DNA of 64,000 bases. It comes from Delphinapterus leucas (taxonomy: Eukaryota; Chordata; Mammalia; Artiodactyla; Monodontidae). Under the pieces are notes generated by a model. It made no database searches, was not told where the DNA came from, and saw nothing but the letters and a program-made list of their open reading frames with translations. Of the stretch, positions 45,140-55,774 are shown piece after piece; the stretch's first letter is position 1; each line of letters begins with the position of its first letter. Made by a program: the position numbers and the translations under genes. Location: positions 9,524,847 through 9,588,846 of the forward strand of contig NW_022098045.1 in NCBI RefSeq assembly GCF_002288925.2. The letters run 5' to 3'.

Positions 45140-45413
45140 AATTTGATCATTGTTTAATCTGTTGTGTGCTCGAGGTGTCTCGATTAGGTCCTCCTGTAAA
45201 GAATGATGGAAGTCTCTATCCAGAGAAACAATATAAGCAGGTGAAGCTCAACTTCTTTACAGCCAAGGTGTCTGAAAATTTGATCATTGTTTGATCTGTT
45301 GTGTACTCGAGGTGTCTCAATTAGGTCCTCCTGTAAAGAATGATGGAAGTCTCTATCCAGAGAAACAATATAAGCAGGTGAAGCTCAACTTCTTTACAGC
45401 CAAGGTGTCTGAA
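45140..45413. repeat. 137-bp tandem duplication, ~98% identical
   Basis: Copy 1 is 45140-45276 and copy 2 is 45277-45413, both beginning AATTTGATCATTGTTT and ending GGTGTCTGAA. I see only three differences (TTTAATC/TTTGATC, GTGCTCG/GTACTCG, TCTCGAT/TCTCAAT). The unit contains CTCGAGGTGTCTC and TAGGTCCTCCTG. It matches no repeat I recognise. Confidence 0.97.
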
Positions 45414-46669
45414 AATCCCAGATAAACACGCCACATGGAATATTTTTAAAAGCTCCACATAGCCATGGAATCTAGGATTGGTTCTGCTCCTCTCCAGATA
45501 TCATTACTAAAGGCTCCACTCTACAAGGAAACAGGAAACAAATGCACAGTTTACTATGCAGAAAACGGTACCAGACGTCTCCAGATGTTTCCGAATACGC
45601 CTTGGGGAGCAAAATCGCCCCTAGTTGAACCACTGACTTAATGGGGTTGATGCAGCCTTTTAGGAAACTTTTTATTTCTTAACATGGGGGTTCTTTTGTC
45701 AGGTTTCACAACACAACTAATGGCTTCACACAAAGATGCAAAACTATTGGTTTCTTTCATGTAACTTCAGTCCTATGCCAACCCATCTCATTCCATCCAA
45801 CCTTCCTCCTGACATTTACTTAACATTTTTATAGACATGGCACTCTATTTAAGTCCTGAAAATACAAAAATAAATAAAATACAGTCCTTTCCCTAAAGGA
45901 GTTAAAAATTTCAAGGGAGAAACAGACTTTTAAACAAATAGACACAAAGAAGTCCAAACGCCCTGCAAAACTTGCTATATTATCATTCTTCCATATTCCC
46001 TTTCCTTTTGGGCCCTCACCTCATCTATAAGGCTTATGACTTTGTCTTACCTCGGGCTTGATTAAGAAATTTTGAACATGCAGCATTTCAGTATTCCATC
46101 CATCATCTTCCATCCATCCATCCCTGATTTTATCTCGCAGCGTAAGAGAACATGGACTTGTCACTGACATCCATGACAATTTCAAACGTGTAGTCACAAG
46201 GAATTTTGATGACCCTGCCTTCGCACAGCTGTGGTCTACTCAGGTACTTACAAATAAAAAAGAATGTATAGAAATCCAGGAAGAAGGATAAAGAAATCAG
46301 ATTTTTAAATGTTCATATCCATTTCGCTTTTTTATTCCAGCATATGGTGTGATAAAGGATCACAAACGTGGATATCGATGTGTGAAACCTGATCCTTAGT
46401 CTCTATAAAGGTCTGAAAAAGAGCCATTTTTACCTGCATAACAAGACCAGTTATGGACAACTACTCTTCCAAGTGACTAACAATTCACAGTTACTAAATG
46501 GAAAAAAGAACCATAAACCCTTACCGCTCCTTACCTTTCCTCCAGAGAGAATAACTCATCAATAGTGGAGTTTATGAACATGGAGCTAGTACCCTGCTTC
46601 CAACCCCAACCCAATAGAGAGCAAATGTCCTACAGTTCGATGGCCTCACCGGGCACTAATAAAATGCAA
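45414..46669. other. Mostly unassigned; L3-like scrap at 45815-45960
   Basis: 'gaaaatacaaaaataaataaaatacagtcctttcc', 'ctaaaggagttaaa' and 'aacaaatagacac' at 45850-45950 resemble an antisense CR1-clade LINE end. The remainder shows nothing. Confidence 0.45.
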
Positions 46670-47165
46670 AGATCACTTTTCTGCCTCATTTTATTTTCCC
46701 TCAGCAGCATTTTGTACAGTTCCACACACTTCTTCTTTCAACCTTTGTGCCATGGCACTCTCCTAGTATTCTTTTTTTTTTTTTCTTTTTTGTGCGGTAT
46801 GCGGGCCTCTCACTGTTGTGGCCTCTCCCGTTGCGGAGCACAGGCTCTGGACGCGCAGGCTCAGCGGCCATGGCTCACGAGCCCAGCCGCTCCGCGGCAT
46901 GTGGGATCCTCCCGGACCGGGGCACAAACCCATGTCCCCTGCATCGGCAGGCGGACTCTCAACCAGTGTGCCACCAGGGAAGCCCTCTCCTGGTATTCTT
47001 ATTCCCTCACTGCCCTCTGCTCTTCGGTCTACTTTACCATCTCCTACTTACTCCTCAGGTTGGTCTCTAAATACTAGAATTCCACAGGGCATGCCTGGAT
47101 TCTCTTCCATCCGCTATCTCTACATTTTCCCTATGTGATCACATGGGTTTAAACAGTGGACATTG
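46670..47165 (+). repeat. L2 LINE internal fragment, split by a SINE
   Basis: 'ttttccctcagcagcattttgtacag', 'ccatggcactctcctagtattctt' and, after the SINE, 'ctcttccatccgctatctctacattttccctatgtgatc' follow L2 ORF2-region order. The sense frame of 170 codons is L2 plus antisense SINE. Confidence 0.65.
46758..47000 (-). mobile_element. CHR SINE, antisense, inserted in L2, with TSD
   Basis: The element is 46774-46984. Host CTCTCCTAGTATTCTT (46758-46773) and CTCTCCTGGTATTCTT (46985-47000) differ by one base. It has a T-rich left tail. The A box is altered (CCAGTGTGCCACC in antisense). Confidence 0.97.
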
Positions 47166-47770
47166 AGGTTGACTCCCCAAATTGGTTTCACTCCAGGCGC
47201 TTTGTCTAGGTCAGTGGTAGAAACCCCAGGACTGTTGCCAGTGACTGGTTCAGGAATGGGCAAGTCTAAGCCAGTTCGGACCAATAAGGTGTGAGCAAAG
47301 GTTTGCTGGGAGCTCCTGGGCAAGAAGTCTTTTTTTTATTCTTAAGAGAGAGCCATAGGGCTTCCCTGGTGGCGCAGTGGTTGAGAGTCCGCCTGCCGAT
47401 GCAGAGGACACGTGTTTGTGCCCCGGTCCGGGAAGATCCCACATGCCGAGGAGCGGCTGGGCCCGTGAGCCATGGCCGCTGAGCCTGCGCGTCCGGAGCC
47501 TGTGCTCCGCAACGGGAGAGGCCACAACAGTGAGAGGCCCACATATCGCAAAAAAAAAAAAAAGAGAGCCATAGTTAGCCAGTCAATGTTTGTCTGTCTC
47601 TCTGTTTGTCTATCTCTTCCCTTTCACATAGGAATGAGGAAACCCATAACTCTGATGTCGATCATACAAAACCAACTTTGGGAAACAGAAAACACTGGTG
47701 CAGAGCAATAAAGAGACAGAAACATTTGGGTCTTTGAAGACATCATTGAAGTGTTGAATAAACCAAACCA
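47166..47770 (+). repeat. Old interspersed repeat, probably LTR-type, split by a SINE
   Basis: 'gactggttcaggaatgggcaagtctaagccag', 'ggaccaataaggtgtgagcaaagg' and, after the SINE, 'gggtctttgaagacatcattgaagtg' and 'taaaccaaaccagaagc' are a familiar mammalian medium-reiterated pattern. I cannot name the family with confidence. Confidence 0.5.
47347..47574 (+). mobile_element. CHR SINE with exact TSDs
   Basis: The element is 47359-47562. AGAGAGCCATAG is repeated exactly at 47347-47358 and 47563-47574. Both Pol III boxes are present (TGGCGCAGTGG; B box slightly altered to TGTTTGTGCCCC). It is inserted in the repeat at 47166. Confidence 0.97.
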
Positions 47771-48332
47771 GAAGCTTGACCTATGTCTGGGCTTCCTCTT
47801 CAAACAGAGCAGGACCCTATGGGGCCTTCCCAGGACAGACCCCCACCTGCACTGTGTCCTCCGCCTGCCTGTTGTCTGTAGAAAAACGTTAGCCAAAGAA
47901 TAAATTTAATCAGAGAAGTGAGAAAATGCAGAAGGAAAGGAAAGTAGTCAAACAAGACCAAATAATGATAGTTTAGTCATTAAGAAAGCTCAAGGACCTT
48001 TAGCTCCTCCTCAAGGGCTGTACATAATATTCTGAGCCAAATCCTTCAAGCTGTTTTGTAGAGACTGAAACTCCCACCAGGTGGAAGAAGTTAACTACAT
48101 GATGGCCAGACTGCAGCCATGACATAAGCTGCTCTATCTTGCACGATTACAAGAATTGGCCTCAAAGAAATGGGAACAAACCGACACTGGAACTGAAGAC
48201 TAACAGTACTTAAAACAATCAAGATGCAGCCGATCAGACCACATGACCAATTTCAAGATGACTGTCAGAGCTGGCTGTACTGCTCTGTGTATAGCCCCCT
48301 CCCTCTGCCTCTACACCCCTGAAAAGCTCCCC

Positions 48333-48338
48333 TTTAAA
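48333..48338 (+). promoter_or_regulatory. TATA-like box of the LTR
   Basis: TTTAAA within CCCCTTTAAAAGCTCTC, about 80 bp upstream of the poly(A) signal, as in compact LTR promoters. Inferred from position only. Confidence 0.45.
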
Positions 48339-48351
48339 AGCTCTCGCCCCC

Positions 48352-48370
48352 TGACCAGCAGGGGGAGTTG
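48352..48370 (+). promoter_or_regulatory. CTCF-like motif in the LTR
   Basis: TGACCAGCAGGGGGAGTTG matches most of the CTCF core (CCASYAGRGGG). It is preceded by an inverted GCCCCCTG, giving a quasi-palindrome. Binding is untested. Confidence 0.5.
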
Positions 48371-48415
48371 GCTTTTGGAGACAAGTCCGCCTTCTCCCCA
48401 GTTGCCAGCCTCTGG

Positions 48416-48421
48416 AATAAA
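48416..48421 (+). terminator. Polyadenylation signal of the LTR
   Basis: AATAAA in CTGGAATAAAGCAACC, at the R/U5-type position of the LTR. Confidence 0.6.
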
Positions 48422-48554
48422 GCAACCTTTCCTTTCTTACCAACATTTGCCTCTCAAGTATTTGCTTTTGAGCCATGAGCAGCCAGACCTGAGTTCAGTA
48501 ACACTCTTATGTGTCATTATCATTTGACCTCGTTGGATCTGGGTTTCCTGTTAC

Positions 48555-49605
48555 ATGCAGCAGGAAATATTGTAATTGATACAATCACCTACATGCAGAT
48601 AACTCTGAAATTTTTATGTCAACTACCACGTCCTCCCTATAATACAGATTCATATATATAGCTGCCTACTTGACATCTCTACCTGGATATGTAATAGTCA
48701 TTCAAAAGCTTGTCCAAAATAGAGCTCCTGGTCACTTCTTCCCCTCCCAAATCTGCTCTCATCTGGGCCTTCCCACCTCTGTAAATGTCACCTTGTGCTC
48801 AGACCAAACCCGAAGGAATTGTCTGGGATTACCCTTTTCCCAAACCCCATATCTAATCTATCCACCAGTTCTGTCCACCTTGCCTACAAAAGTAAAATCC
48901 CAAAACTTTATTTATTTTTCTCCTCTCCACCTCTAACCCCTAAGCCAAACAACTACCTCCTCTCACTTGGACTCATGCATTGGCCTCCTAACTGCCCTCC
49001 GCCTGCCTCTCTATTCCCTTCCATAATCTCCTCAGAGAAGCCAGAGTAATTATGTCAAACAGAAAATCAGATCAGTCACTTTCCTATTCCAAATCCTCAA
49101 CGACTCCTCACCAAACCTAGAATAAGACTTAAATTCTTCATCTTTGCCTAAAAGGCCATCTATGTGCTGTCCCTTGACTAACTCTCCGACCTCCCTCACA
49201 CGGCTTGTCTGTAAGACCCTTTCTGCACACTTCTTCTATGCATCCCTCGAGCCAAGCTCATTCCCACCTCAGGGCATTGCACTTGATTTTCTCTCTGCCA
49301 GGAACTCTTGTTCTCCCAAATCTTCACGTGGCCCATTTCCCTCATGACTTGTGCCTCAAATCAAATAATACCCCGCAGAGAGGGCTTCACTGGCCAACCC
49401 AGGCACTATCACCTCAACCAGGCTTATTATCTTCACTTTCTGGCTTACCGGCTTATCTGTGTGGCTCTGCATGCCTGACAACCAGCCTTAAGGACAGAAA
49501 TTCTCTCAGTCTTCTTCACTGATATGTCTCCACAGCCTAGAACAGGCCTACTGCATGGGAGGCAGTAAAGAAATATTTGTTAACATGGTTGAATGAATGC
49601 ATGGG
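48555..49605 (+). repeat. L2 LINE 3' end, ~1 kb, well ordered
   Basis: L2 order is kept to the terminus: 'gctgcctacttgacatctctacctgg', 'cttgtccaaaatagagctcctgg', 'ttggcctcctaactgccc', 'gagaagccagagtaattatg', 'aaaaggccatctatgtgctg', 'cacctcagggcattgcactt' and 'aaagaaatatttgttaacatggttgaatgaatg'. The 67-105 codon frames here are L2 remnants without RT motifs. Confidence 0.92.
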
Positions 49606-49689
49606 TGGATCTAAGGGTGGACACACTTTTGCTTTATTAACTATCTAATTTTCCTCAAAAGACAGTTACAAAAACCATCTTAGGAGAGT

Positions 49690-49915
49690 GTACACAGTAG
49701 AGCCAGGCTCTGGTCATACTCCCTGAGGGTGCTGGGCAAGACAAATAAACTTGTGTCTGTTTTCTCATATGTGAAATGAGTTAACAATAGTATCTAATTC
49801 AGGTGATTATTATGAGGACAAAATGGAATAATATCTGGAAAGGGCTTACAGCAAGGTCTGGAACATAATAAATACCGTATGCGTTTGCCTATCATTTGGT
49901 ATCGTTATAATAGTC
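49690..49915 (+). repeat. MIR SINE
   Basis: 'ctgggcaagacaaataaac', 'gttttctcatatgtgaaatgag', 'gattattatgaggacaaaatgg' and 'gcaaggtctggaacataataaa' follow MIR. Confidence 0.85.
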
Positions 49916-49942
49916 ATTCCAGAGCACCTCTCTAGAGAAGAA

Positions 49943-50160
49943 GCAGGCAAACCATGGTCCAGGTGTCAAATTCAGCCCTCCACCTGTTGTAGAAATAAAG
50001 CATTATTGGAACCTAGCCACACCCATTCATTTTCACACTGTCTATGGCTATCTATGCTCTATAATGGCAGAGTTGATTAGTTCTAACAGAAACGCAACAA
50101 AGCCCACAAAGCTTAAAAAATGTACTATCTGGCTCTTTACAGAAAGTTTTCCAGCCCTTA
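49943..50160. mobile_element. hAT-Charlie MITE
   Basis: 'caggcaaaccatggtcc' at the left and 'ctctttacagaaagttttcc' at the right, with 'gtagaaataaagcattattggaacctagccacaccc' and 'tggcagagttgattagtt' inside. This is the well-known mammalian non-autonomous hAT pattern (MER1/MER20/MER3 group). The exact subfamily is not certain. Confidence 0.85.
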
Positions 50161-51089
50161 TTTTAGAGCACGGGTTTAGATAAATGTGCACAAGAGAGGA
50201 ATGATGACTATTTATAGTTATGTTTTGCTGAATTAAAGACAAAAACAAAAAACAGCCCTTAACATCTGGACCCTGGTTTGATGTCTTGAATCTCCAGTTG
50301 TCTGATGCTATGTAAAAGCAAAAGGCAAAGCTGTAAGTACCCAAGGGCAAGGCCAGCTTCTCTGCCTACAAGAGACTGAGTAGGAAGTCACATGACCAGA
50401 GAAAAACACTGCTAACGGTTGGGCTAAATTTTCCAGTAATCCCCTTTTTAATCGATAGACAGAATCTCAGTAATTACTTATGGTTCACTGTGGAACAACG
50501 CATAAAGAAGGGTTTATAAAGAATTTCTTAAGATTAAAAATGACATGGCTGTGCAGGTATTGATTAATCAAAGCTTTCAACATCACCATCCAAGCTATGC
50601 CTCCAATTTCTTGTGACAAGCACTGTAGGCTTTGGCTTATGCAAAACCCAGCTCAGTCTTAACCCCATTCTCCTTTGCTGGCCTCTACTATAGAGATCGG
50701 AAAACAAAATGAAACAAAATAATTCCCCAGCATCTCTTTCAATGAGAGATATTTATAGATCACACCTCTGGACAAAAAGATGTAAACGGAAATTGGTTGG
50801 TACCACCTTTCCAATTTTTGTCTTTTTGCCTTGATTACAGACGTGGCATCTGAAACTGCCACCACAATCTCGTGATCATTAGGGAACAGAGACATCAGTT
50901 AGAATAGTTTTGAGCTTTTAATCTAAACCAACATTGGCAGTACCTATCTCTGCTCTAAACTTGTGAGAAGAATAAGTCACTCTTTATGTAAACCACAATT
51001 ATTGTGTTTTCTGTTACTTCTAACAAAACAAACCCTTCCTAAATGAAGTATTTCCCAAACTGAAAACTGAGGGACTAATGAAGGCAAGA
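50161..51089. other. Single-copy-looking sequence; possible conserved element
   Basis: No repeat or gene. Positions about 50440-50640 contain CAGTAATTACTTA and TTGATTAATCAAAGCTTTCA, which combine homeobox and TCF/LEF-like cores. Candidate regulatory DNA only. Confidence 0.35.
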
Positions 51090-51240
51090 TGTTATAAGAG
51101 AAAAGGTGTAGGAGTCCAAAGAACTGGACTCAAATTCTGACCATTCCATTTATTAACGAAAGGGCTAAATGGCACTAGGAACATTTGTCTCCTCTGTAGT
51201 TTCAACTGTGTACCTACCTCTTACAAGGGTTTAAGGCTCG
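51090..51240 (+). repeat. Possible MIR, diverged
   Basis: 'ggactcaaattctgaccattcc', 'gtctcctctgtagtttc' and 'cctacctcttacaagggttt' match MIR loosely. Confidence 0.5.
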
Positions 51241-51954
51241 AGTCAGGAAACACATGTGAACATGCTTACAGATAAACTATAAAGCTCATGTAACAATATG
51301 ATTAAAGACATACCACCAAGGAAAATGATTTCAAATTTTAATCACACAAATTCAGTACCCCGATGCTGGGGAATATAAGTTTAATTTATTTTATATTCTC
51401 TCCCTTGGGAGTTTACTTGGGTCATCAACAGAAGTAGCTGGTCAGAGAAACTAAATGCCCCTGTCAGTTGAAACAAAAGAAGTGAATGTTTAAATGGGGT
51501 TAATTATGCTTGGTTAGTGTTGCAAATAAAGCTTTGCCTGCTTTGAATCAGACTATGGTCCTGACTACCTAGCGCTGAATCTGCTTCAACATTTTTACAG
51601 ATAAAATGTTAGGTTTGTTTTTTTTTTAACATGTGGAAAGAAAAAGCACATTAATAAATATAGCATTACTGTGGTCATGAGAAATTAGGTAGAATTCTCC
51701 CAACTCTCGCAGAAAATATATGCTTAAATTAAAAATGAAAACACCATTCAAGACTTAAGCCTGTATTTAAAGAAAACACTATTTTCTAGCACTCATTTAA
51801 TCAAGAATATACATTCCCAATTAATTACCAGATGAGACAATGTAGGGGAAAAAATTCTGTTCTTAACCTATCTTCTATGTATTAATTCATGACATATACT
51901 TTATCTATACAAAATTTAACATGTCATGAATTTTTATATTTGAATATCTAAATA
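51241..51954. other. Unassigned AT-rich sequence, no gene
   Basis: No repeat or gene recognised. Confidence 0.5.
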
Positions 51955-52335
51955 CCCATGCTGTAACAAACCAGCTTAAGAAATAGAACAAAAGGCCTTT
52001 AAGTTCCCCTGTATACACTTTCCCAACTTAATCTCCTGTCCTCCCCACTAGAGGTAAACTCCATCGTGAATATTTGTTAATCACCCCCTTGCTTTTCTTC
52101 ATGGCTTTATCACAAATGTGTGTGTGCTATGCGCATGTGCATCTGTGTGTGTGTCTATCCCTAAAAGAAATCATCTAGTTTCACTTGTTTTTGAACTTCA
52201 CTTATGCAGACGCATACTGTATATATGCTTAACATTGTTTCTTTGATAGTCATTCATGTTGATAGACATAGCTGCATTTCATCCACTTCTACTGCTGTAT
52301 AATACAGTATTTCATTTATTAATACATCTATTTTT
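51955..52335 (-). mobile_element. Old L1M 3' region, antisense, part 1
   Basis: 'cttaagaaatagaacaaaagg', 'ccactagaggtaaactcc', 'cacttgtttttgaacttcactta' and 'gctgtataatacagtatttc' are antisense old L1M 3' sequence. It continues at 53191 after a younger L1. A TG-rich tract lies at 52116-52155. Confidence 0.78.
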
Positions 52336-53190
52336 TGCATTGTTAATTGAAATACAGTTGACATACAGTATTGTTAGTTTCAGATGTACTACACAAGGGA
52401 TTTGACATTTGCATACATTATGAAATGATTACCACAATAAGTCTAGTAACCATCTGTCCCCTTACAAAGTTATTACAATATTATTGACCCTATTCCTTAT
52501 GCTGTATATTACATCCGTGGCTCATTTATTTTATAACTGGAGGTTTGAAAGTGGAATTGATGGATCATATGGAAGGTTTAGTTTTAATTTTCTGAAGACC
52601 CTCCATACTGTTTTCCACAGAGGCTACACCAGTTTGCATTCCCACCAACAGTGCATGAGGGTTCCCTGTTCTCCACACCCTCATCAACACTTATTTGTTG
52701 TCTTTTTGATGATGGCCATTCTGATAGGTGTGAGGTGATATCTCATTGTGGTTTTGATTTGCATTTCCCTGATGATTAGTGATGTTGAGCATTGTTTCGT
52801 GTGTCTGTTGGCCATCGTACGTCTTCTTTGGAAAAATGTCTATTCAGGTCCTCTGCCCATTTTTAAATCAGGTTGTTTGCTTTTTTAATGTTGAGTTGTA
52901 TGAGTTTTTTGTATATTTTGGATATTAACCCCTTATTGATCATATTGTTTGCAAATACCTTCTCCCATTCAGTAGGCTGCCTTTTTGTTTTGTTAATAAT
53001 TTCTTTCACTGTGCAAAAGCTTTTTAGTTTGATGTAGTCTAGTTTGTTCATTTTTGCTTCTGCTTCCCTTGCCTGAGGAGATAGATCCAAAAAATATTGC
53101 TAAGACCAACGTCAAAGGGAGTACTGCCTATCTTTTCTTCTAGGAATTTTATGGTTTCAGGTCTACATTTAAGTCTTTAATTTATTCATT
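52336..53190 (-). mobile_element. L1MA-type L1, antisense, nested in older L1M
   Basis: 'ttgaaatacagttgacatac', 'ccatactgttttccacagaggc', CATTCCCACCAACAGTGCAT, 'tgtgcaaaagctttttagtttgatg' and 'cttctaggaattttatggtttc' run through the antisense 3' UTR and ORF2 C-terminal half. The ORF2 frame is broken; short open pieces remain (for example 52863-53090). Confidence 0.93.
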
Positions 53191-53535
53191 AATTCTCCTG
53201 TTGATGGGCATTGTGTTGTTTGTTTCCAATTTTTTGCTGCTATGAATTTTGCCATGTTGCCATGAATATTCTAATACTTCTCTCCTAATAATCAGGTACA
53301 GGTTTCTTTGTGAGTATACCTAAGAATGCAATTGCTAAGTCATAGGACATAGGCATCTTCGATCTTACTTGGAAATGACTAAATATTTCCCAAAGTGTTT
53401 ATCGCAATTTATATCCCTCCCACCAGCAGTATATGAGTTTTCATTTCTCCACATCCTTGCCAAAAACTGATATCCTCAGACTTGTTAGTTATTGATGATA
53501 TCATGGAGATGAAATGGTATTTTGTTGCTTTTTCT
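53191..53535 (-). mobile_element. Old L1M, antisense, part 2
   Basis: Picks up where part 1 stopped: 'ctcctgttgatgggcattg', 'gagtatacctaagaatgcaattgct', 'ccctcccaccagcagtatatgag' and 'ccacatccttgccaaaaactg'. This shows the element was split by the L1 at 52336. Confidence 0.85.
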
Positions 53536-53539
53536 GGAA

Positions 53540-53720
53540 CACTCCAGACACCCCCTGACATATGTATAGTCTGTTTCTTCACATCCTTGAGATCTTTGCT
53601 TGTGTCACCTTCTCAGCAAGACTTTCCCTGGCAACCCAATTTAAAATTGCAGCCTCTAGATGTTGCCAACCACTTTCCCCACCTGATTTTTCCCTATTGT
53701 ATTTTTTCACCCTTGTACAT
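53540..53720 (+). repeat. L2 LINE 3' fragment
   Basis: 'cttgagatctttgcttgtgtcaccttctcagcaag', 'ctttccctggcaacccaatttaaaattgc' follow L2. Truncated where the MaLR LTR begins. Confidence 0.78.
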
Positions 53721-54082
53721 TGGTATAAGCTGAATTACATCCCCCACTCCCAAATTCATATACTGAAGTCCTAACCCTCTCATACCTCAGAATGTGACTA
53801 TATTTGGAGATATGGTCTTTAAAGAGATAATCAAATGAAGTCATTAGAATGGGCCCTACTCCAATATAAGTAGCATCCTCATAAAAAGAGAAAATTTGGA
53901 CACAGAGATAAATAGAGGGAAGACCATGTAAAGACACAGGGTGAAGACGGCTGTCTACAAGCCAAGGAGAGAGGTCTTGATCCTGGACTTCAGGCCTTTA
54001 GAAATGTGAGGAAATAAATTTCTGCTTTTTAAGCCCCCGAGTCTGTGGTACTTTGTTATGGCAGCCCTAGCAGACTAATACA
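53721..54082 (+). repeat. MaLR LTR (MLT1 type), near full length, solo
   Basis: Starts TGGTATAAGCTGAATTACAT and ends 'ggcagccctagcagactaataca'. Inside are 'atatggtctttaaagagataatc', 'cctcataaaaagagaaaatttgg', 'ccatgtaaagacacagg' and 'aggaaataaatttctgcttttt' (poly(A) signal). No internal retroviral sequence. The minus-strand frame here is an artefact. Confidence 0.92.
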
Positions 54083-54113
54083 GATATATTTTACTCTTAT
54101 TTGTTTACAAGTC

Positions 54114-54691
54114 AGAAAAACACCAACACAGGGACTTCCCTGGTGGCGCAGTGGTTAAGAATCCACCTGCCAATTCAGCGGACACAGATTCGAGCCCTGG
54201 TCTGGGAAGATTCCATATGCCATGGAGCAACTAAGCCCGTGCACCACAACTACTGAGCCTGCACTTTTTTTTTTTTTTTTTCGGTACGCGGGCCTCTCAC
54301 TGTTGTGGCCTCTCCCGTTGTGGAGCACAGGCTCCGGACGCGCAGGGTCAGCGGCCGTGGCTCACGGGCCCAGACGCTCCGCGGCATGTGGGATCTTCCT
54401 GGACCGGGGCACGAACCCGTGTCCCCTGCATCGGCAGGCGGACTCTCAACCACTGCGCCACCAGGGAAGCCCCTGAGCCTGCACTTTAGAGCCCACGAGC
54501 CACAACTACTGAAGCCCACGTGCCTAGAGCCCGTGCTCCGCAACAAGAGAAGCCACCGCAATGAGAAGCCTGCGCACCACAACGAAGAATAGCCCCCGCT
54601 CGCCGCAACTAGAGAAAGCCCGCGCACAGCAACAAGGACCCAACGCAGCCAAAATAAATAAATTAATTAAATAAATAAGAAAAACACCAAC
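54114..54691 (+). mobile_element. Older CHR-type SINE, interrupted by a second SINE
   Basis: The element is 54131-54677. It has the head GGGACTTCCCTGGTGGCGCA and B box GATTCGAGCCC. Its longer 3' body ('gcccacgagccacaactactg', 'agaagccaccgcaatgagaagcc', 'gcaacaaggacccaacgcagcc') is an older CHR variant. Exact duplication AGAAAAACACCAAC lies at 54114-54127 and 54678-54691. Confidence 0.96.
54253..54487 (-). mobile_element. CHR SINE, antisense, inside the older SINE
   Basis: The element is 54268-54472. CTGAGCCTGCACTTT is repeated exactly on both sides (54253-54267 and 54473-54487). That duplicated target is itself part of the host SINE body. It is the younger GC-rich type and must postdate the host SINE. 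Confidence 0.97.
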
Positions 54692-55573
54692 GTAAACCAC
54701 AGTTCATTGATTCATTCCTGCCCCGGTGGAGAATATAGAGCAACAATAGTGGGCATCTTCTTCTTATTCTTGATCGTAAAATGAATACCTTCTATTTTTA
54801 TTACATATTATACTTGATATCTGATCATTCCAATGCCTGTAGTGTTTGCCTACCTGCCTCTTCAGTTCTTTGCTACTGCTATTTCTCACTTACAGTGACT
54901 TATTTCCGCATGTCTATAGGGATTTTTTAGATTATGAGTTCATTTGACTTGGAACACCACCCATGCGATTTCCTGAGGCCCTGTTTAAAGTGCATACCTT
55001 CAGGGAGGTTTTGTCTGGCTTCTACTTACCACCTGGAGGCCACACCAGCCAGGGCCATCTCACTTTCAATACACTGCTGGGAGTGTTTGGGCACCTACAA
55101 GATAGTGTGAATTCAAGCCACAATCCTGCATGAGTGTGAGCTTGTGCTCAGGGGTTATCAGAGGAGGTAATTTTCTTTATTTATTTGTTCCACCCAGGAC
55201 CAACGCTAAAACAGGTGCATACCCACATCACCTAGGGGGCAGACAAATTTTTGGCATAGCCTGAGCATATTGTCTTTGGAGTGTTCTGGGTTCGTGTGCA
55301 AACTCTGATCTGACTTCCCATCTGCTTGGGACCCTAGACTTTGTTTCCTCCTGCAGCACACATGTGGACTATTAAAACCCAGGCTGTGGACCACCCGCAA
55401 TCAGCAGAGACCCCAGGTCATGCCAGGGTTGGCACTTTGCTTCATTCTGTTGAGTTAAGCTTCCTTATCACATTTGAACCCAAAGAATTCCATTATTCTG
55501 CTTCTAACTGAACTACTGATAAAATGTGTGTGTGGTTATTTCCTCACAGTTTTAAAGACCTGAAGTCCGAGAT
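54692..55573. other. Unassigned sequence, no gene
   Basis: No repeat family could be assigned with confidence; no gene. Confidence 0.45.
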
Positions 55574-55627
55574 GTCTCTCTCTCTCTCTCTCTCTCCGCT
55601 CTCCCTCTCTCTCCCTCTCTCTCTCTG
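55574..55627. repeat. (CT)n microsatellite
   Basis: CT repeat with CCGC and CCC interruptions. Confidence 0.97.
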
Positions 55628-55774
55628 TGGCTTTCTCTGTCATTGTTTTACAAAGAGCAATACATACATATTTTTAATTTTAACTAACTTACTGTTCATT
55701 TTTAAATGAATATCAGGAAAGATTTCTCCAATCATTTAATCCTTTCTCCCACCAGAAATAAAAAACCTTTAATA

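Larger units (their letters stand above)
47877..48503 (+). mobile_element. ERV1-like solo LTR
   Basis: About 627 bp bounded by TG (47877, start approximate) and CA (48503). It has a retroviral LTR layout: an A-rich U3, a TTTAAA box at 48333, a polyadenylation signal AATAAA at 48416, then a U5-like CT-rich end. No primer-binding site, gag, pol or env sequence adjoins it, so it looks like a recombined solo LTR. No 4-6 bp target duplication could be verified. Confidence 0.65.

Noticed and set aside
46565..47077. 170-codon plus-strand open frame
   Set aside because: Composed of L2 remnant plus antisense SINE.
54222..54627. Open frames of 84-125 codons on both strands
   Set aside because: All fall within the nested SINE pair.
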